A stretch of DNA of 29,566 bases, from contig JAAAVE010000153.1 in the NCBI GenBank assembly GCA_015679605.1, positions 1-29,566 of the forward strand, written 5' to 3'. Positions 1-10,069 of this stretch are shown here, piece after piece. Both the position numbers and the translations under genes were made by a program. Below the pieces are notes generated by a model. It searched no databases. It was not told the DNA's origin and saw nothing but the letters and a program-made list of their open reading frames with translations. Source of the DNA: Podila epigama (Eukaryota > Mortierellomycota > Mortierellomycetes > Mortierellales > Mortierellaceae). Position 1 is the stretch's first letter; each line of letters starts with the position of its first letter.

Positions 1-1203
1 TTCATTGTAGAGTGCAACGGTCACAATGCGGCTGTTAAAGGCCTCTCGCCGCCATGTATCGGCGAAAGAGTACGCCCTCTCTGCCCACTGGCTTTCGTTT
101 TCAGCGAACTGATTTCGGTGTCGTAGAGGAACGGGTTAGTCTCGCGTTCATTGCCCGATATATGGCCCGCCTTTTGTTGCCCTCCATTTGTCCATCATTG
201 ATCCTGCCAAAGAACTTACAATCTTGAATAGAGCGCTCTGGCAGCTGCGACAGGTATAGACAAAGAAACTCATGCTGTGATGAGATTAGGTGTATCCAGC
301 CTTCAGCCTATATGTATTACACTATGTCATCTTCTAATGCTTTTCTTTGTCTTATTTCTCCTGAGCAATAGGATATTACAAATTCGATGACTGATCACTC
401 CATTGGAAACCAAAAGGCCAACTGGAGAGAGAGTTGTAGATCGGGAAGAGTAGGCGCAGGGTATTTCCTTAAGTCAGCAAGGTCGTCTTAATTTACTCCA
501 GAAAAGCTATATCAGATTTCGGGGATTGAGGTGCGAAGTTTCGAGCCAGTTACTACAGGAATGGGATCGTTGGATCCTAGAACTCCGAACCTCCAGTCAC
601 GACTCACGATCATATGAGAAAAGCCGCTAACAACGCTCAATTTATGTCCAAAGAACATCCGGACACGTACTATCGGAATCAAATAATCGGTGAAAGTGAG
701 ATGACATCTCTCGAGAACTCCTCCATATTTCTTTTACAAAAGCTTCGAGATAAATACTGCACAAGATGCACTTAACCTTGAAGAACAAAAATCACATTCA
801 CAGGCATAGTTTATCTCTTGTTCATTAGTACACAGTGGGGTATGTGCACATCGCCCTGGCAAGGTACCTTCTCTCACTCTTATTTCACTCCCCATCTTCC
901 TCTTCATGGTCAATCTCCTATCCGTTCACATGTTAGTTTCAACCGTAAGATAACAAATGGCAACGGGAAAAAAAAATTCAAGGTGAAGGAGTACCCTGTT
1001 GCGGGCAGAAGATCAAGGCTGACCACAGATGGGACGTGAAAGGCGACCCAGAAGGCAAGGAACCCTTTAGAATGAATGAAAGATGACAGACACAATTGGC
1101 AAGTCGAGTCGGAATCATAAAGTGGGGACGCATCTTTTGGGACATTTCTGAGTCAAGTTTCTGCAAAAGGTCTACCCATTGTCCGGGTTACCTTCATGCA
1201 GGT
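1..1203. other. Unassigned left-edge region with short open frames
   Basis: No gene here can be assigned with confidence. On the minus strand an open frame of about 40 codons leaves the left edge from about position 125 and is protein-like, with the residues QWAERAYSFADTW, but upstream it meets a stop. On the plus strand a frame from about 140 to 253 can be joined in phase across a GT-AG intron-like segment (254-371, 118 nt) to a frame ending in TAA at 489-491. A separate 53-codon ATG ORF lies at 614-775 (+). These signals conflict in strand, so at most one is real. The rest, 776-1203, is presumably 3' flank of the kexin gene that ends at 1204. No tRNA-like structure, transposon terminus or known domain was recognised. 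Confidence 0.3.
614..775 (+). CDS. Small ORF, 53 codons, hypothetical
   Basis: ATG at 614-616 and TAA at 773-775. The translation begins MRKAANNAQF and contains MSKEHPDTYYRNQ. The frame is open upstream to a TAG at 578-580, which could instead be the AG of a splice acceptor, so this might be a terminal exon of a plus-strand gene. It resembles no family I know. The composition is mixed and not low-complexity, which is the only reason to list it. It may well be a chance open frame. Confidence 0.2.
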   Translation: MRKAANNAQFMSKEHPDTYYRNQIIGESEMTSLENSSIFLLQKLRDKYCTRCT

Positions 1204-4200
1204 TTATGGTATGTTATTAGTGGTAACAATAGTTGGAGTACCTATAAAATCATCATCCGTATCACTACCACTGCCAAGATCGAACTGGTCGTGTTCTGCT
1301 GACGGCGATTGGTACGGTGGTATGAGATCCTTTGCGAGTCGAACATGCGTGTGACCTGTTGTTACACCTGATTCTGGCGTCTGACCAAGAGTGGTTCGGG
1401 GCAAAAGATCCATGCCAGTGCCATCGCCATCATCGTCAAATGCAGTAAACGTGCCATCCTCTAGTCCTCGTCTACTTGATGACGCATCCATTCTACCTCC
1501 ACGTCCACCGCGTGCAGTCCTTCGATGCCCTCTCAGGCTCGTGTACCTGCCACGTCCATCCATCCAGCGGTGACGCGTGGCATATCCAATGACAAGAGCC
1601 GCAACGCCAAGAATGCTACAGAAAGCATAGAATGTCTTGCTAAAGGACGAAGTGACATCTTCCTCCAACTCGGGCTTACCAAAAGGTCCCGTTGTTATCG
1701 AGGAGTTTTCCTTTTGATGTTCTGGGCCATCCTCCAGGGTGATGTCCACTGAAGTATCCACATCGACTATGACTTTGCTGCTGTCGTTGTTTCCACCATT
1801 CGTCGACAATGGCTGACTATTGTCTTGAGTAGGATGCACTTCACCTGTTGATCCATCTTTTGTAGAGTCGATCGGTTGATCATGGCTCGTCTCTTTAGGT
1901 TGTTGAGGCGGTTCTTCATTCAGGATCTTTTCTTTGCCGTCGGTATTGGTCTCCCCTTCCTCACCCCAGAACTTGATCCGCCAGTCAATCAATTTACCCG
2001 TGAAGCTGGGGTTACTCATATCTCGAACCAACAATGTCCAATCGCCCACAGGATTCTCGTCCCTGCAGAAACATTTGGAAAAGCAGTGAAAAAAAGTGTT
2101 CGGAGTGAGTCCTTTGCGCCCCATACTGTGAGTATCAAATAATCCAATACGACCGTAAAAAGCAACAAAGATGAACATACCAATGCTTGACTGTCATAAA
2201 AGTCCAGTCCACAAATCCACTTGTTGAAGCATCCCACCGACGAGGGGCACCAAGCGTTGACTCGACCTTGTTGGGGCTAATCAATATCACCTCAACATCG
2301 CCGCGACGCTGATGTTCAATGTTCACTGTCACTGTGACATGCTCCAAGTTCTTGAGGCTCACGCCTTTGGCTTGCAGATCCTCAGCTGTAACTGTTTGCA
2401 CTGAGGATACACCTGCTTTGACACCCTGAGGAATCGCCTTTCCTACCACAACCACCGGTGGCTCAAAGAAAGTTTGTGGGCTAAGAGATGTGAACGTTTT
2501 TGTGGCCTCGATGAGGGCATAAGCATCAATGCTGCCGTAGCCGAACTTGTGGTTGAAGAGTCGGCCAGCAGCCGTCCGCTTCCAGTCTGGGTCCTGAATT
2601 GAGACAGGCACGGCAGTTGTCATCAGCAAGTATTGAACGTCCCGCCAGGTAAGGTCAGGGCGCACAGAGAGAACCAATGCAATGATGCCTGCTGCAATCG
2701 GTGCTGCAGCGCTGGTTCCTCCATGTTGTCCAAAGCACCGACGCTCACCAACATCACACGTATACTATAGAACAATCAAGGTAACTCCTTTATGTTAGTG
2801 ACAATAATCAGGTATGTGCGCCAGATCAATATAACACCGTTGTCCAGTCCTTAAGAAAAGAACAAAGAAAAACTTACGATTGCGCTGCCACCTCCGTTAC
2901 TGTAGGTCACTGCTAGTTGAGCTGAGCATGCCTCTGAGTAATATGGATGTTTGTTCTCACGGTCAATTGCACCAATGCTGACAGTGTAGAGGCTATTGGT
3001 GTATCCATCAAAATTGCAGTCGTCATCCTGAGCGCCACCATTGCCCGTCGCAAATACATAGATGCTACCAAGCCCGCCTCGACCATTCTTGATACCGTTG
3101 ATCATGGCATCCAAAACAACACCCTTGGGCGCATCCATACTCTTGCCGTCATCTGGAGGACCCCAACTACAAGAGTAGATATGATTGTCTTGAAAACGGT
3201 AATTGAGTGCAGCGGCTTCGTCCACGTCAGTGATCTGTCCAGACAGGATTCGGAGACCAGCCACTTTTGCACCATAAGCAACGCCCACGCCGCAGAGATC
3301 ATTTCTTGCGGCAGCAATCTCGCCTGCACAGCGAGTACCGTGTTGATCATCGATAAGACGTGGCATTGGCAAGGCGGTGCGGTCATTGAAGTCCCAAGAT
3401 CCTTCTTTGAACTGGCAAATTATGTTAGAGTATTGGTATAGTTAGTGTCAGGATATCCGCATTATGCAAGCTAACAAGGATTACACACTGTCCTCGTAGA
3501 AGAATCCTTACGAAATTAGGTGCAAGATCCTCACTTGTCATATCCAAGCCGTCGTCAATAATCGCCACGTTGATTCCAGTGCCGTTGATGCCTGAATGAG
3601 TTGAATACCGTGTTAGGGGGGTCAAAGTAAAAAAGAATGTCAGAGTTATAGGAGGTTCAATGCGACAACAGATTATGAATCCTGCCTGCCTGCCTGCCTG
3701 CCTGCCTACCTTGGTCCCAGACACCAGTGACATTAATGTCATGCCTGTCTTTTGTATTATGCTGTGTAAGGTCATGGAAGATATACATCGGGCTTGAGTC
3801 ATTATTCAATTGAACATGTTTTCCATATACATGCAATGCACGCGCCATTATCTACACTGGACTTACCAGATGCCACTGGTAGCGAAATCCCGGGTCCTTG
3901 ATTCCAAACGCATGCGCGAACCCGTCATCCGGTTGGTCTTCACCTGCAGGTTGGTACTCAATCTTTGAATACTGCCCAAGTGTCTCTGGCGCCTCATCTT
4001 CAAACTCGCCATCTGTTTCGTTTTCATCTTTAATATCTTCCTTGTCGTTGGGTCGTTGATGTCCTTTTCCTTTGTCCTTTCCTTTTCCTTTTCCTTTTCC
4101 TTTTCCTTTTCCTACTTTTTCTACCTCCTCTTCTTGTTCAGCATCGTCATCTTCTTCATCTTCATCATCGTCTTCTGTCTTTTCGCCCTTTTTCTTGTCT

Positions 4201-5150
4201 TCCAATGCCTGCTCTTCATTATCAGCCTCCAGCTCAGCCTCGATTTCAATGTCATTCTCATCCTCGTCTTTACCACCCCTCTGATCAAGCCGCCTCTTGA
4301 CGACCGTCGAGTCCTGGCATGACTGTGGAGACAGAGCTGGCTCTTCTGGGAGAGGAGCACGTTTCTTGATGCGTTGTCGTAATCGTTGCTTCTGAATATC
4401 CGCCAAGATCATACGTGCATGGAGTGATGGCAAGTATGGATGACTTTTAGAACTTGTTGCAGTGAGGCTGCGTTTTATGTTGAAGTGAGTATTGGGTGTT
4501 GTATGAAGATTGTTGTTGTTGTTGTAACCATATTGGTGTTGTTGTTCTTTCAGTCTATGAAATCGTTGTACGACAGGATCTGAAGAATCCTCCTCCTCCT
4601 CCTCTCCATCTTCTTTTTCCTCATAAAAATTGCTGACAACTTGTGTGACAGTCTTGGTCCTTTGTTGTTCTGTCTTTTCATCCTTGTCAGTGATCTGACC
4701 AAGAGGTGGAACAAAAAGAGATCGTTTTTGTGGTGTGCTGGATGATTGAACCGCGCTTTTGTGGTCCAGTGTTCCAAAAGTTGTGTTCTCTGTCAAGGGA
4801 GTCGACGATCCATGTGTCTGACGCTGCTGACGATGATGGTGGTGAGAGTGCTTGGGACCACTGTACAGAAAGTAGTCTGGTAATGCTCCAACACCGGATT
4901 CAAACCGAAGGCCTCCTAGCAGGTCTCCCAGAATATCATGGTGTAATCGATCGTCTTGGTCGTTGCTATCAACCTGTGCAGGTGATTCTATCCGTATCAC
5001 ATAATATTGACGGTGCTGGTGGTCGTAGCGTAGTTGTCTGTGCACATCTGAAGGATCCGCAAATGCCTTTTGAACGATGATGAGAAAGAATGTCGCTGTT
5101 GCCAGTGTAAAGCATCCTATGTGTGAAAAGTTGCGTAAACAGGCGACCAT
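1204..5150 (-). CDS. Kexin (KEX2-type subtilisin proprotein convertase), copy 1
   Basis: This is a Ca-dependent serine endoprotease of the late Golgi that cuts secretory proproteins after Lys-Arg. The gene has six exons on the minus strand: 5150-3867, 3761-3710, 3591-3512, 3411-2878, 2764-2181 and 2062-1204, encoding 1130 aa. Residues about 1-31 are a signal peptide. The propeptide has dibasic sites at 142-143, 226-227, 263-264 (KKR/APLPEEP, the best maturation site) and 285-287. An unusual acidic and Lys-Gly stretch (about 290-385) lies before the IKDPGFRYQWHL entry to the catalytic domain. The triad is D458 (IIDDGLD), H496 (DDQHGTRCAGEI) and S668 (HGGTSAAAP), with oxyanion N596. The P domain runs to about 882, followed by a Thr/Ser/Pro-rich linker, a TM helix at about 989-1006 and a short cytosolic tail. 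All catalytic residues are present. It is longer than yeast Kex2 (814 aa), mainly because of the pro-region. It lies in tandem with copy 2, in the same orientation. Confidence 0.94.
3681..3706. repeat. (CCTG)n tetranucleotide tract at an intron 5' end
   Basis: Six and a half CCTG units on the plus strand, read as CAGG on the coding strand. They lie inside the 118-nt second intron of kexin copy 1 (3592-3709) and begin three bases after the GT donor. The donor sequence AAG|GTAGG grades directly into the repeat. Kexin copy 2 has no intron at this codon. Confidence 0.9.
4081..4112. repeat. (CCTTTT)n hexanucleotide repeat coding for Lys-Gly
   Basis: A pure CCTTTT run on the plus strand reads as GGAAAA on the coding strand of kexin copy 1 and encodes alternating Gly-Lys at about residues 347-357. 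Imperfect units continue toward 4065. The hexamer keeps the reading frame, so length changes would only alter the number of Lys-Gly pairs. Confidence 0.9.
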
Positions 5151-6153
5151 CCTTGCGCGCCCTATTTTCTTTTTTTCGTTGTTGAGACGTGGTCAAAAAA
5201 CAGACTGAAGTTGAAGGAAAGATGTGATTGCAAAGGTAAAAAAAAAAAAAAAAAAAGAAGGAGAAAGTAGGAAAAAAAAAAAAAAAAAAAAAGAAATTAA
5301 AAGAAAAAAAGGAATGAAAAAATAAAAAAAAAAAAAAAAAAAGAATGAGAAAGAAGGAAAGAAAGAAAGAACCTAAAAAAAAAGGGTGAAAGGGTGGTTG
5401 TTCAGGTATGTCACCTGCATCAGTGACAGCAAATTTCAGTTTTCATCCCTTCCTTTTGTCCCTTGCCCAATGTCCTGACTTATCTGGAAGCACATGTGCC
5501 ATGGAGATGGGTATTGGTTTACCTGTCGTGGTGTTTGCTCACCCTGAATGGGGAAGTTGGATCCGCAAGGGGGCGAAAGGAGGAGGAGGAGGGGAGGGGA
5601 GAATACTCAAGACCAGAAGCAGTAGCGGCAACCAGTAACAGCGTTACAGCTCTCGGACTGGATGATTGCACAATGCATGCCAAGAAGAAGTGGGGGTTCA
5701 ATCTATATGGATTGAATGGATGCAGAGTTATTCTTAGACGTTGTGGAGCTGTTGTCACGACTGAACAAAGAAAAGCAGCACTTTTGCCCTATCGAGCAAG
5801 ACAAATGAACTTACAGTGCGGATACCTGGTTCATGTCACTTCATTCAATCGTTCCCTCATGCGGTGTCGATGTTGTTGCCACTGCCATGTTCATGTGTAC
5901 ATGTTCAGTGCTGCGTGTAGTTCCAGTCTTGGCCAACTCTTCAATAATCTTTTTTAAAATAAATGTTTCCAGGGGTAACATGTTGCATATCTTTCCATCC
6001 ATGGAATAAAAGGAGCTGTCCACAAATTGATTCATTCTCCTTGTCAAACACAATGGGCATGGAAAAAGTTGTTCAGGTCCTAAAAAAGCGAGAATCGCAC
6101 CCCATATTACGAAAATGGACGAGGGGGGTGGAGGGGGGGGAGGGGGTTTTTTT
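5151..6153. other. Intergenic spacer between the kexin copies
   Basis: This is the promoter side of copy 1 and the 3' flank of copy 2. It carries three long A runs on the plus strand (T runs on the coding strand) at 5238-5256, 5272-5292 and 5324-5342, about 90-190 nt upstream of the copy 1 ATG. A GGA-rich tract lies at 5578-5600. The longest open frame, 5463-5957 (+), has no recognisable domain and looks fortuitous. Just after the copy 2 stop, the coding strand becomes very C-rich (6122-6146). Confidence 0.7.
5238..5342. promoter_or_regulatory. Triple poly(dA:dT) tracts upstream of kexin copy 1
   Basis: Three uninterrupted A runs of 19, 21 and 19 nt are separated by short A/G-rich spacers. 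On the coding strand these are T tracts 88-192 nt upstream of the kexin copy 1 start codon. In fungi, poly(dA:dT) tracts commonly exclude nucleosomes at promoters, so a promoter role is plausible but inferred. Exact run lengths may be affected by sequencing error. Confidence 0.5.
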
Positions 6154-6158
6154 TTATT
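6153..6158 (-). terminator. AATAAA polyadenylation-type hexamer overlapping the stop of kexin copy 2
   Basis: On the coding strand the last codons read CAA TAA AAA, so AATAAA spans the stop codon. It is followed by a run of A and then a C-rich tract. Its use as a poly(A) signal is inferred. It would give a 3' UTR of only tens of bases. Confidence 0.35.
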
Positions 6159-9100
6159 GACGCGTCTTGCCATCCTTTTGCTTCACCAACGTGTCAAACT
6201 CATCCCAGCTGCCACTCTTTTTCTTGTTGATCTTGGACCCTGAGCCGCCAGGGAGATTCCCTTCATCATCCTCATCATCCTCGTCCTCTTCTTCCGCTTC
6301 ATCATCATCATTATCAGCACCAGCGACTTCAAAACTACTCTCTTGCTCAATCTCCTCACCACTTGACAACGGACTTGATGGCATGCCCCGTGGAGAGAGG
6401 TAAGGGGTGCCTGACAACACCTCAGAGTCTTCTACGTGGTGTCGACTGCTCTTGAGTTCCTTCATCTTATCGCCTTCTCCAACGGCTCCAGCAACATGTC
6501 GCTTGTCAAACACTATCCGTTGATCAAGACGAGGATCGAAATGATCATCGTCATCGTCACTGTCGCTGTCGCTGTCTCCAAGTCCATGGGTCGGCAATTC
6601 GTCAAACTCATAGTCACCACGACGACCCAGCAAGCCTCCCCGCTGAGCAGCCTCCTCGTCATCGTTGAGGCCCGATCCAAACATGCTCCTTGGGTGGGTT
6701 CTCTGGCGGTACATGAGGAACAAGGCGCCTCCGATCGCAATAAACATACCACCAAACATCACATAGATGAATGGGCTAATCTTCAACACAAGTCGACCAT
6801 CCCCTGCATTCTTGTCTGAGCCTTCTGGAGTATCGGTCTTGGTCGGCACAGTGGCACTCGTTGTAGGTTGTGGTTTTGGTACGGCTGGCTGTGGTGTGGG
6901 TGCGGCTGGCTGCTGTGGTCCAGGAACGTTGGGACGGCCACCTTCAATCTCGCCATGGAGCGAGAGCTTCCAGTCCTTAAAGATGCCAGTGTTGAGAGGA
7001 TTGATGCGATCATAGACGGTCAATGTCCATTGTCCAATAGGATTCTCCTCCCAATGCTTCACACTCATAAAGGTCCAATTGTTGAATCCCTCAGAGCTAT
7101 CATCCTGTGGTCGCACCTCTGCCAATTTGGAAATAATGTTGTCTGGGCTTTTGAGGAACACCTCAATCTCGCCGCGGAAGGCGTGCTCAATGTTGACAGT
7201 CACGGTGACATGCTCCAGGCTGCCAAACTTGACCGCCTTGAGATCCTTCTCCGTGACCAGAATCACGGACGGCATGCCACCGTCACCATTGGGAATATCA
7301 GCATTCACGGTTACCACTGGTGAGTTGTAGGACACATGTTCGCCTACGGAGACCCATGTTTTGGCTGCCTCGACAATCGCATAGGCATCGAGCTTGCCAT
7401 AGCCATACTTGTGGTTGAATAGCCGCCCTACCGATGTTTCTTTCCAGTCTGGGTCATTTTCATCAATCGGAACAGCAGTATGAACAGTCAGATACTGCAT
7501 ATCACGCCAATTTAAATCCGGTCTAGGGTTGAGATCAAATGCAGGATGTTTAGTTCTTGTTCTTGTTGTTGTTGAAAAAAAGATTATTCATGTACATCAT
7601 TTACACGCACAATGAGTATATTTACCTCACTTCTAGGACAAGAGCAAAGATTCCAGCAGCAATGGGTGCTGCTGCAGATGTGCCACTATGGTTATTTGTA
7701 CAATTTCTCTTGCCGACATCGCATGTATACTAGAAAGAGACAATGAGGATGACGAAGGTGAGCTTTCCCAATGTCTTTTAAATGCACACATCAAATATAA
7801 AGGTGCAAAAATTTTGTTACTTACAATGTGGCTGTTCACGTTTCTAGCGACAAATCCGGAACTGTAAGTGACGCCCAGTTGGGCTGAACAGGCTTCTGAA
7901 TATTCAGGATGGGTATCGATCCGAGTGATGGCTCCGATGGAGATGGTATATCGGCTGTTGGCATAGCCGTCAAAGTTACAATTATCGCCCGATCTGCCTC
8001 CGTTTCCTGTCGCAAAGACAAATATGCTACCTTTGCCTTCTCTTCCGTTTTCGACACCATTGATGAAGGCATCGAGCAAAAGTTGGTTGGGTCCGTCCAT
8101 GGACTTGCCATCATCTCTCGGTCCCCAACTACATGAATAGATTTGGGTCTGGTTAAAGCCAAAGTTGATGGCCTCGGCCTCCTGTACATCTGTGATTTCT
8201 CCTGATAGGATGCGGAGACCCGCCACTTTGGCATCCCACGCTACTCCTACGCCACAGAGATTGTTCCTTGCTGATGCGATCTCTCCTGCACATCGAGTTC
8301 CATGGTTATCGTCGATCAAGCGTGGCTCTGGCAGCGCTGCATTGTCGTTAAAATCATGCGAACCAGCCGCATGCTATTTGAATGGATGTTTTTTTTAAGC
8401 GCGTTAGGTGACAACAATGGGACATGTCATCCATAACATCTTGGGAAAAAAAAAAAGAGTCGAAGGTAACAAGAAGGGGAAGAGCATGCTTACAAAGTTC
8501 TGTGCCAAATCTTCGCTATGCATATCCAGTCCATCGTCAATGATCGCAACAATAGCGCCCTTTCCTGTGATTTGATTTTCCCATACACCAGTAACATTGA
8601 TGTCGTTCCCTACTTGCTCAGTGTTGTGCTAGTCAAAAAGATGAAATGAGAGTGATAAACGAGTTTTTTTTTTTTCATTGTTAGCACTCTATTAATATAT
8701 CTGGGCTTGGCTTGGGCGTAGCCCCCTTTTGTTGGGGTCACAGTGATTTTGGCATGACATCTCTGCGTAGCCAACTCTGTGCCCCACCAGAACCGGTAAC
8801 ACCACATAGTCAAATGATGGCCATCTCACGGCCCCACTTGCTGCTCATGTTTGGAAGTAAGTAACCAGAGAAGAAAAAAAGATGAAAAACGTGAAGCAGG
8901 GTGTTCACTTGGTCTTTTTTTCTTTCAGATTCTCGGGGGACCGACGAAACAAAAAAAAGGTTCCCTTACCAGGTGCCACTGATATTTGAATCCTGGATCT
9001 TTAATCTGAAAGTGATCTGCAACACCATCTGCAGGCTGTGGCTCGCCTGGTGTATTCTCATCTCGAGGGTCCAGTTCGATCATGGCTCGTTTCCAGCGTC

Positions 9101-9575
9101 TGCGCAAGACCTGTTTGTTGATATCTCCAAGTGGATGCAACTCATCCTCCAAGAGTGATGATGTTGAGACCAACTCGGCACGCTTCTGAATGTGATGTGT
9201 AAACAGACTGGATGACTTGAATTCTTCGTACCGTTTGACGATGATATCGTTGTGATGATGGTTGGTTGAGGCACTTGTTGTGGCATTGCAAAGGTCGTTG
9301 CTGTTGTTGTTGACATTTAATAAAGAACGTTTTTCTACTACACTTGTTGTTTTTGGGTAACTGAACAGATGGTATTTGGCAAGTTCGCCTACTTGGCCGA
9401 CATAGGTAACGCCAAGGTGATGAGCAATCTCTTGAGGATTGGTGGCCTGTAAATCGTTGATCTTTATGATGTAATAGTGATGATTGTGATTGTCCTGATG
9501 TAAGACGGGCTTTGCGGCGGATGCTGTTGAGGCCACCAAGGCCAGTGCGCCCATGAGTAACAGAATGGGCTTCAT
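6154..9575 (-). CDS. Kexin (KEX2-type subtilisin proprotein convertase), copy 2
   Basis: Second kexin paralog, with five exons on the minus strand: 9575-8970, 8628-8494, 8373-7825, 7729-7626 and 7522-6154, encoding 920 aa. The start at 9575 was chosen over an upstream in-frame ATG because it opens a clean signal peptide (MKPILLLMG to ASA, residues 1-20). Dibasic sites in the pro-region are at 82-83, 114-115, 131-132 and 162-163. The catalytic domain is entered at IKDPGFKYQWHL (191-202). The triad is D233, H271 and S448 (HSGTSAAAP) with oxyanion N371. The P domain spans about 522-657, followed by a Pro/Thr linker, a TM helix at about 715-736 and a highly acidic cytosolic tail with Asp/Ser and Glu/Asp runs. 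Length and layout are closer to yeast Kex2 than copy 1, so this is the more likely conventional Golgi kexin. Confidence 0.95.
8690..8850. other. GC-rich insert in intron 1 of kexin copy 2, possible transposon remnant
   Basis: The first intron of copy 2 (8629-8969) is 341 nt, against 105 nt for the intron at the same codon in copy 1. The extra length is mainly a block that starts near TTAATATATCTGGGCTTGG and includes GGGCGTAGCCCCC and TTGGGGTCACAGTG. It is richer in GC than ordinary introns here and contains short internal inverted segments (GGGC..GCCC). I could not define terminal inverted repeats or a target-site duplication, so a mobile-element origin is an inference. Confidence 0.35.
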
Positions 9576-10069
9576 TGAGGGGCAAAGGTGGGGAGGGTGG
9601 TGAGAGGGAGGGGAGAAGGAGAGAGTGGAGAGGGGAGACAAGGATGGGGATGGGGATGAGGATGTGGATGGATGGATAGGTGGATGGGATGGATAGGTGG
9701 ATGGAAAGGAGAAAGGGATGGGACGTGGATGCACAAGAAGAAAAGGAAACAATAAGCTGGAAATAGATCTGACTAGATAAACAAGGTTTACAATCAGCGT
9801 GGCTTTTGATTTGTCACTTCTCCACAATCCAAATCCAATGCGTGGCACCACTACACGCCGCTAAAACATTATTGTAGGATGGATGGATGGATTACTGTCA
9901 ATGTATTTTGTGATACCGATACGGATAAGGATATGGATATGGATATGAATATGGATATGGATATGGATATGAATACCCCTCCACCATTCCATCGTATAAA
10001 CACATATTTAATAAAAACTATGATATGGTTGATTGTAGTACTACAGTACTTTCACAAAGAGAAGAAAAA
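9576..10069. other. Spacer between kexin copy 2 promoter and ABC gene 3' end, with simple repeats
   Basis: This holds the 5' flank of kexin copy 2 and the 3' flank of the ABC gene. The coding-strand leader of copy 2 is strongly C/T-rich (plus-strand GGGGA/GGATGG motifs at 9590-9720). GGAT/TGGA repeats occupy 9658-9712 and 9877-9891, and an ATGGAT-type hexamer array occupies 9931-9974. No gene or RNA was recognised. Confidence 0.7.
9931..9974. repeat. ATGGAT-type hexanucleotide microsatellite
   Basis: A near-perfect run of TATGGA units with occasional GAAT variants. It is intergenic, just past the 3' end of the ABC transporter gene. Confidence 0.85.

Noticed and set aside
4056-4322. Phe/Ser-rich plus-strand open frames antisense to kexin copy 1
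   Set aside because: They are shadows of the Glu/Asp- and Lys-Gly-coding repeats on the minus strand.
5463-5957. 164-codon plus-strand open frame between the kexin copies
   Set aside because: Contains repeat-driven stretches (Glu/Gly from GGA repeats, Cys/His runs), has no recognisable domain, and overlaps the 3' flank of copy 2; likely fortuitous.
7600-7740. Ser in place of Gly beside the catalytic Ser of kexin copy 2 (HSGTSAAAP) as a sign of inactivation
   Set aside because: This position varies in active convertases (furin has HTGTSASAP). The triad and oxyanion Asn are all present.
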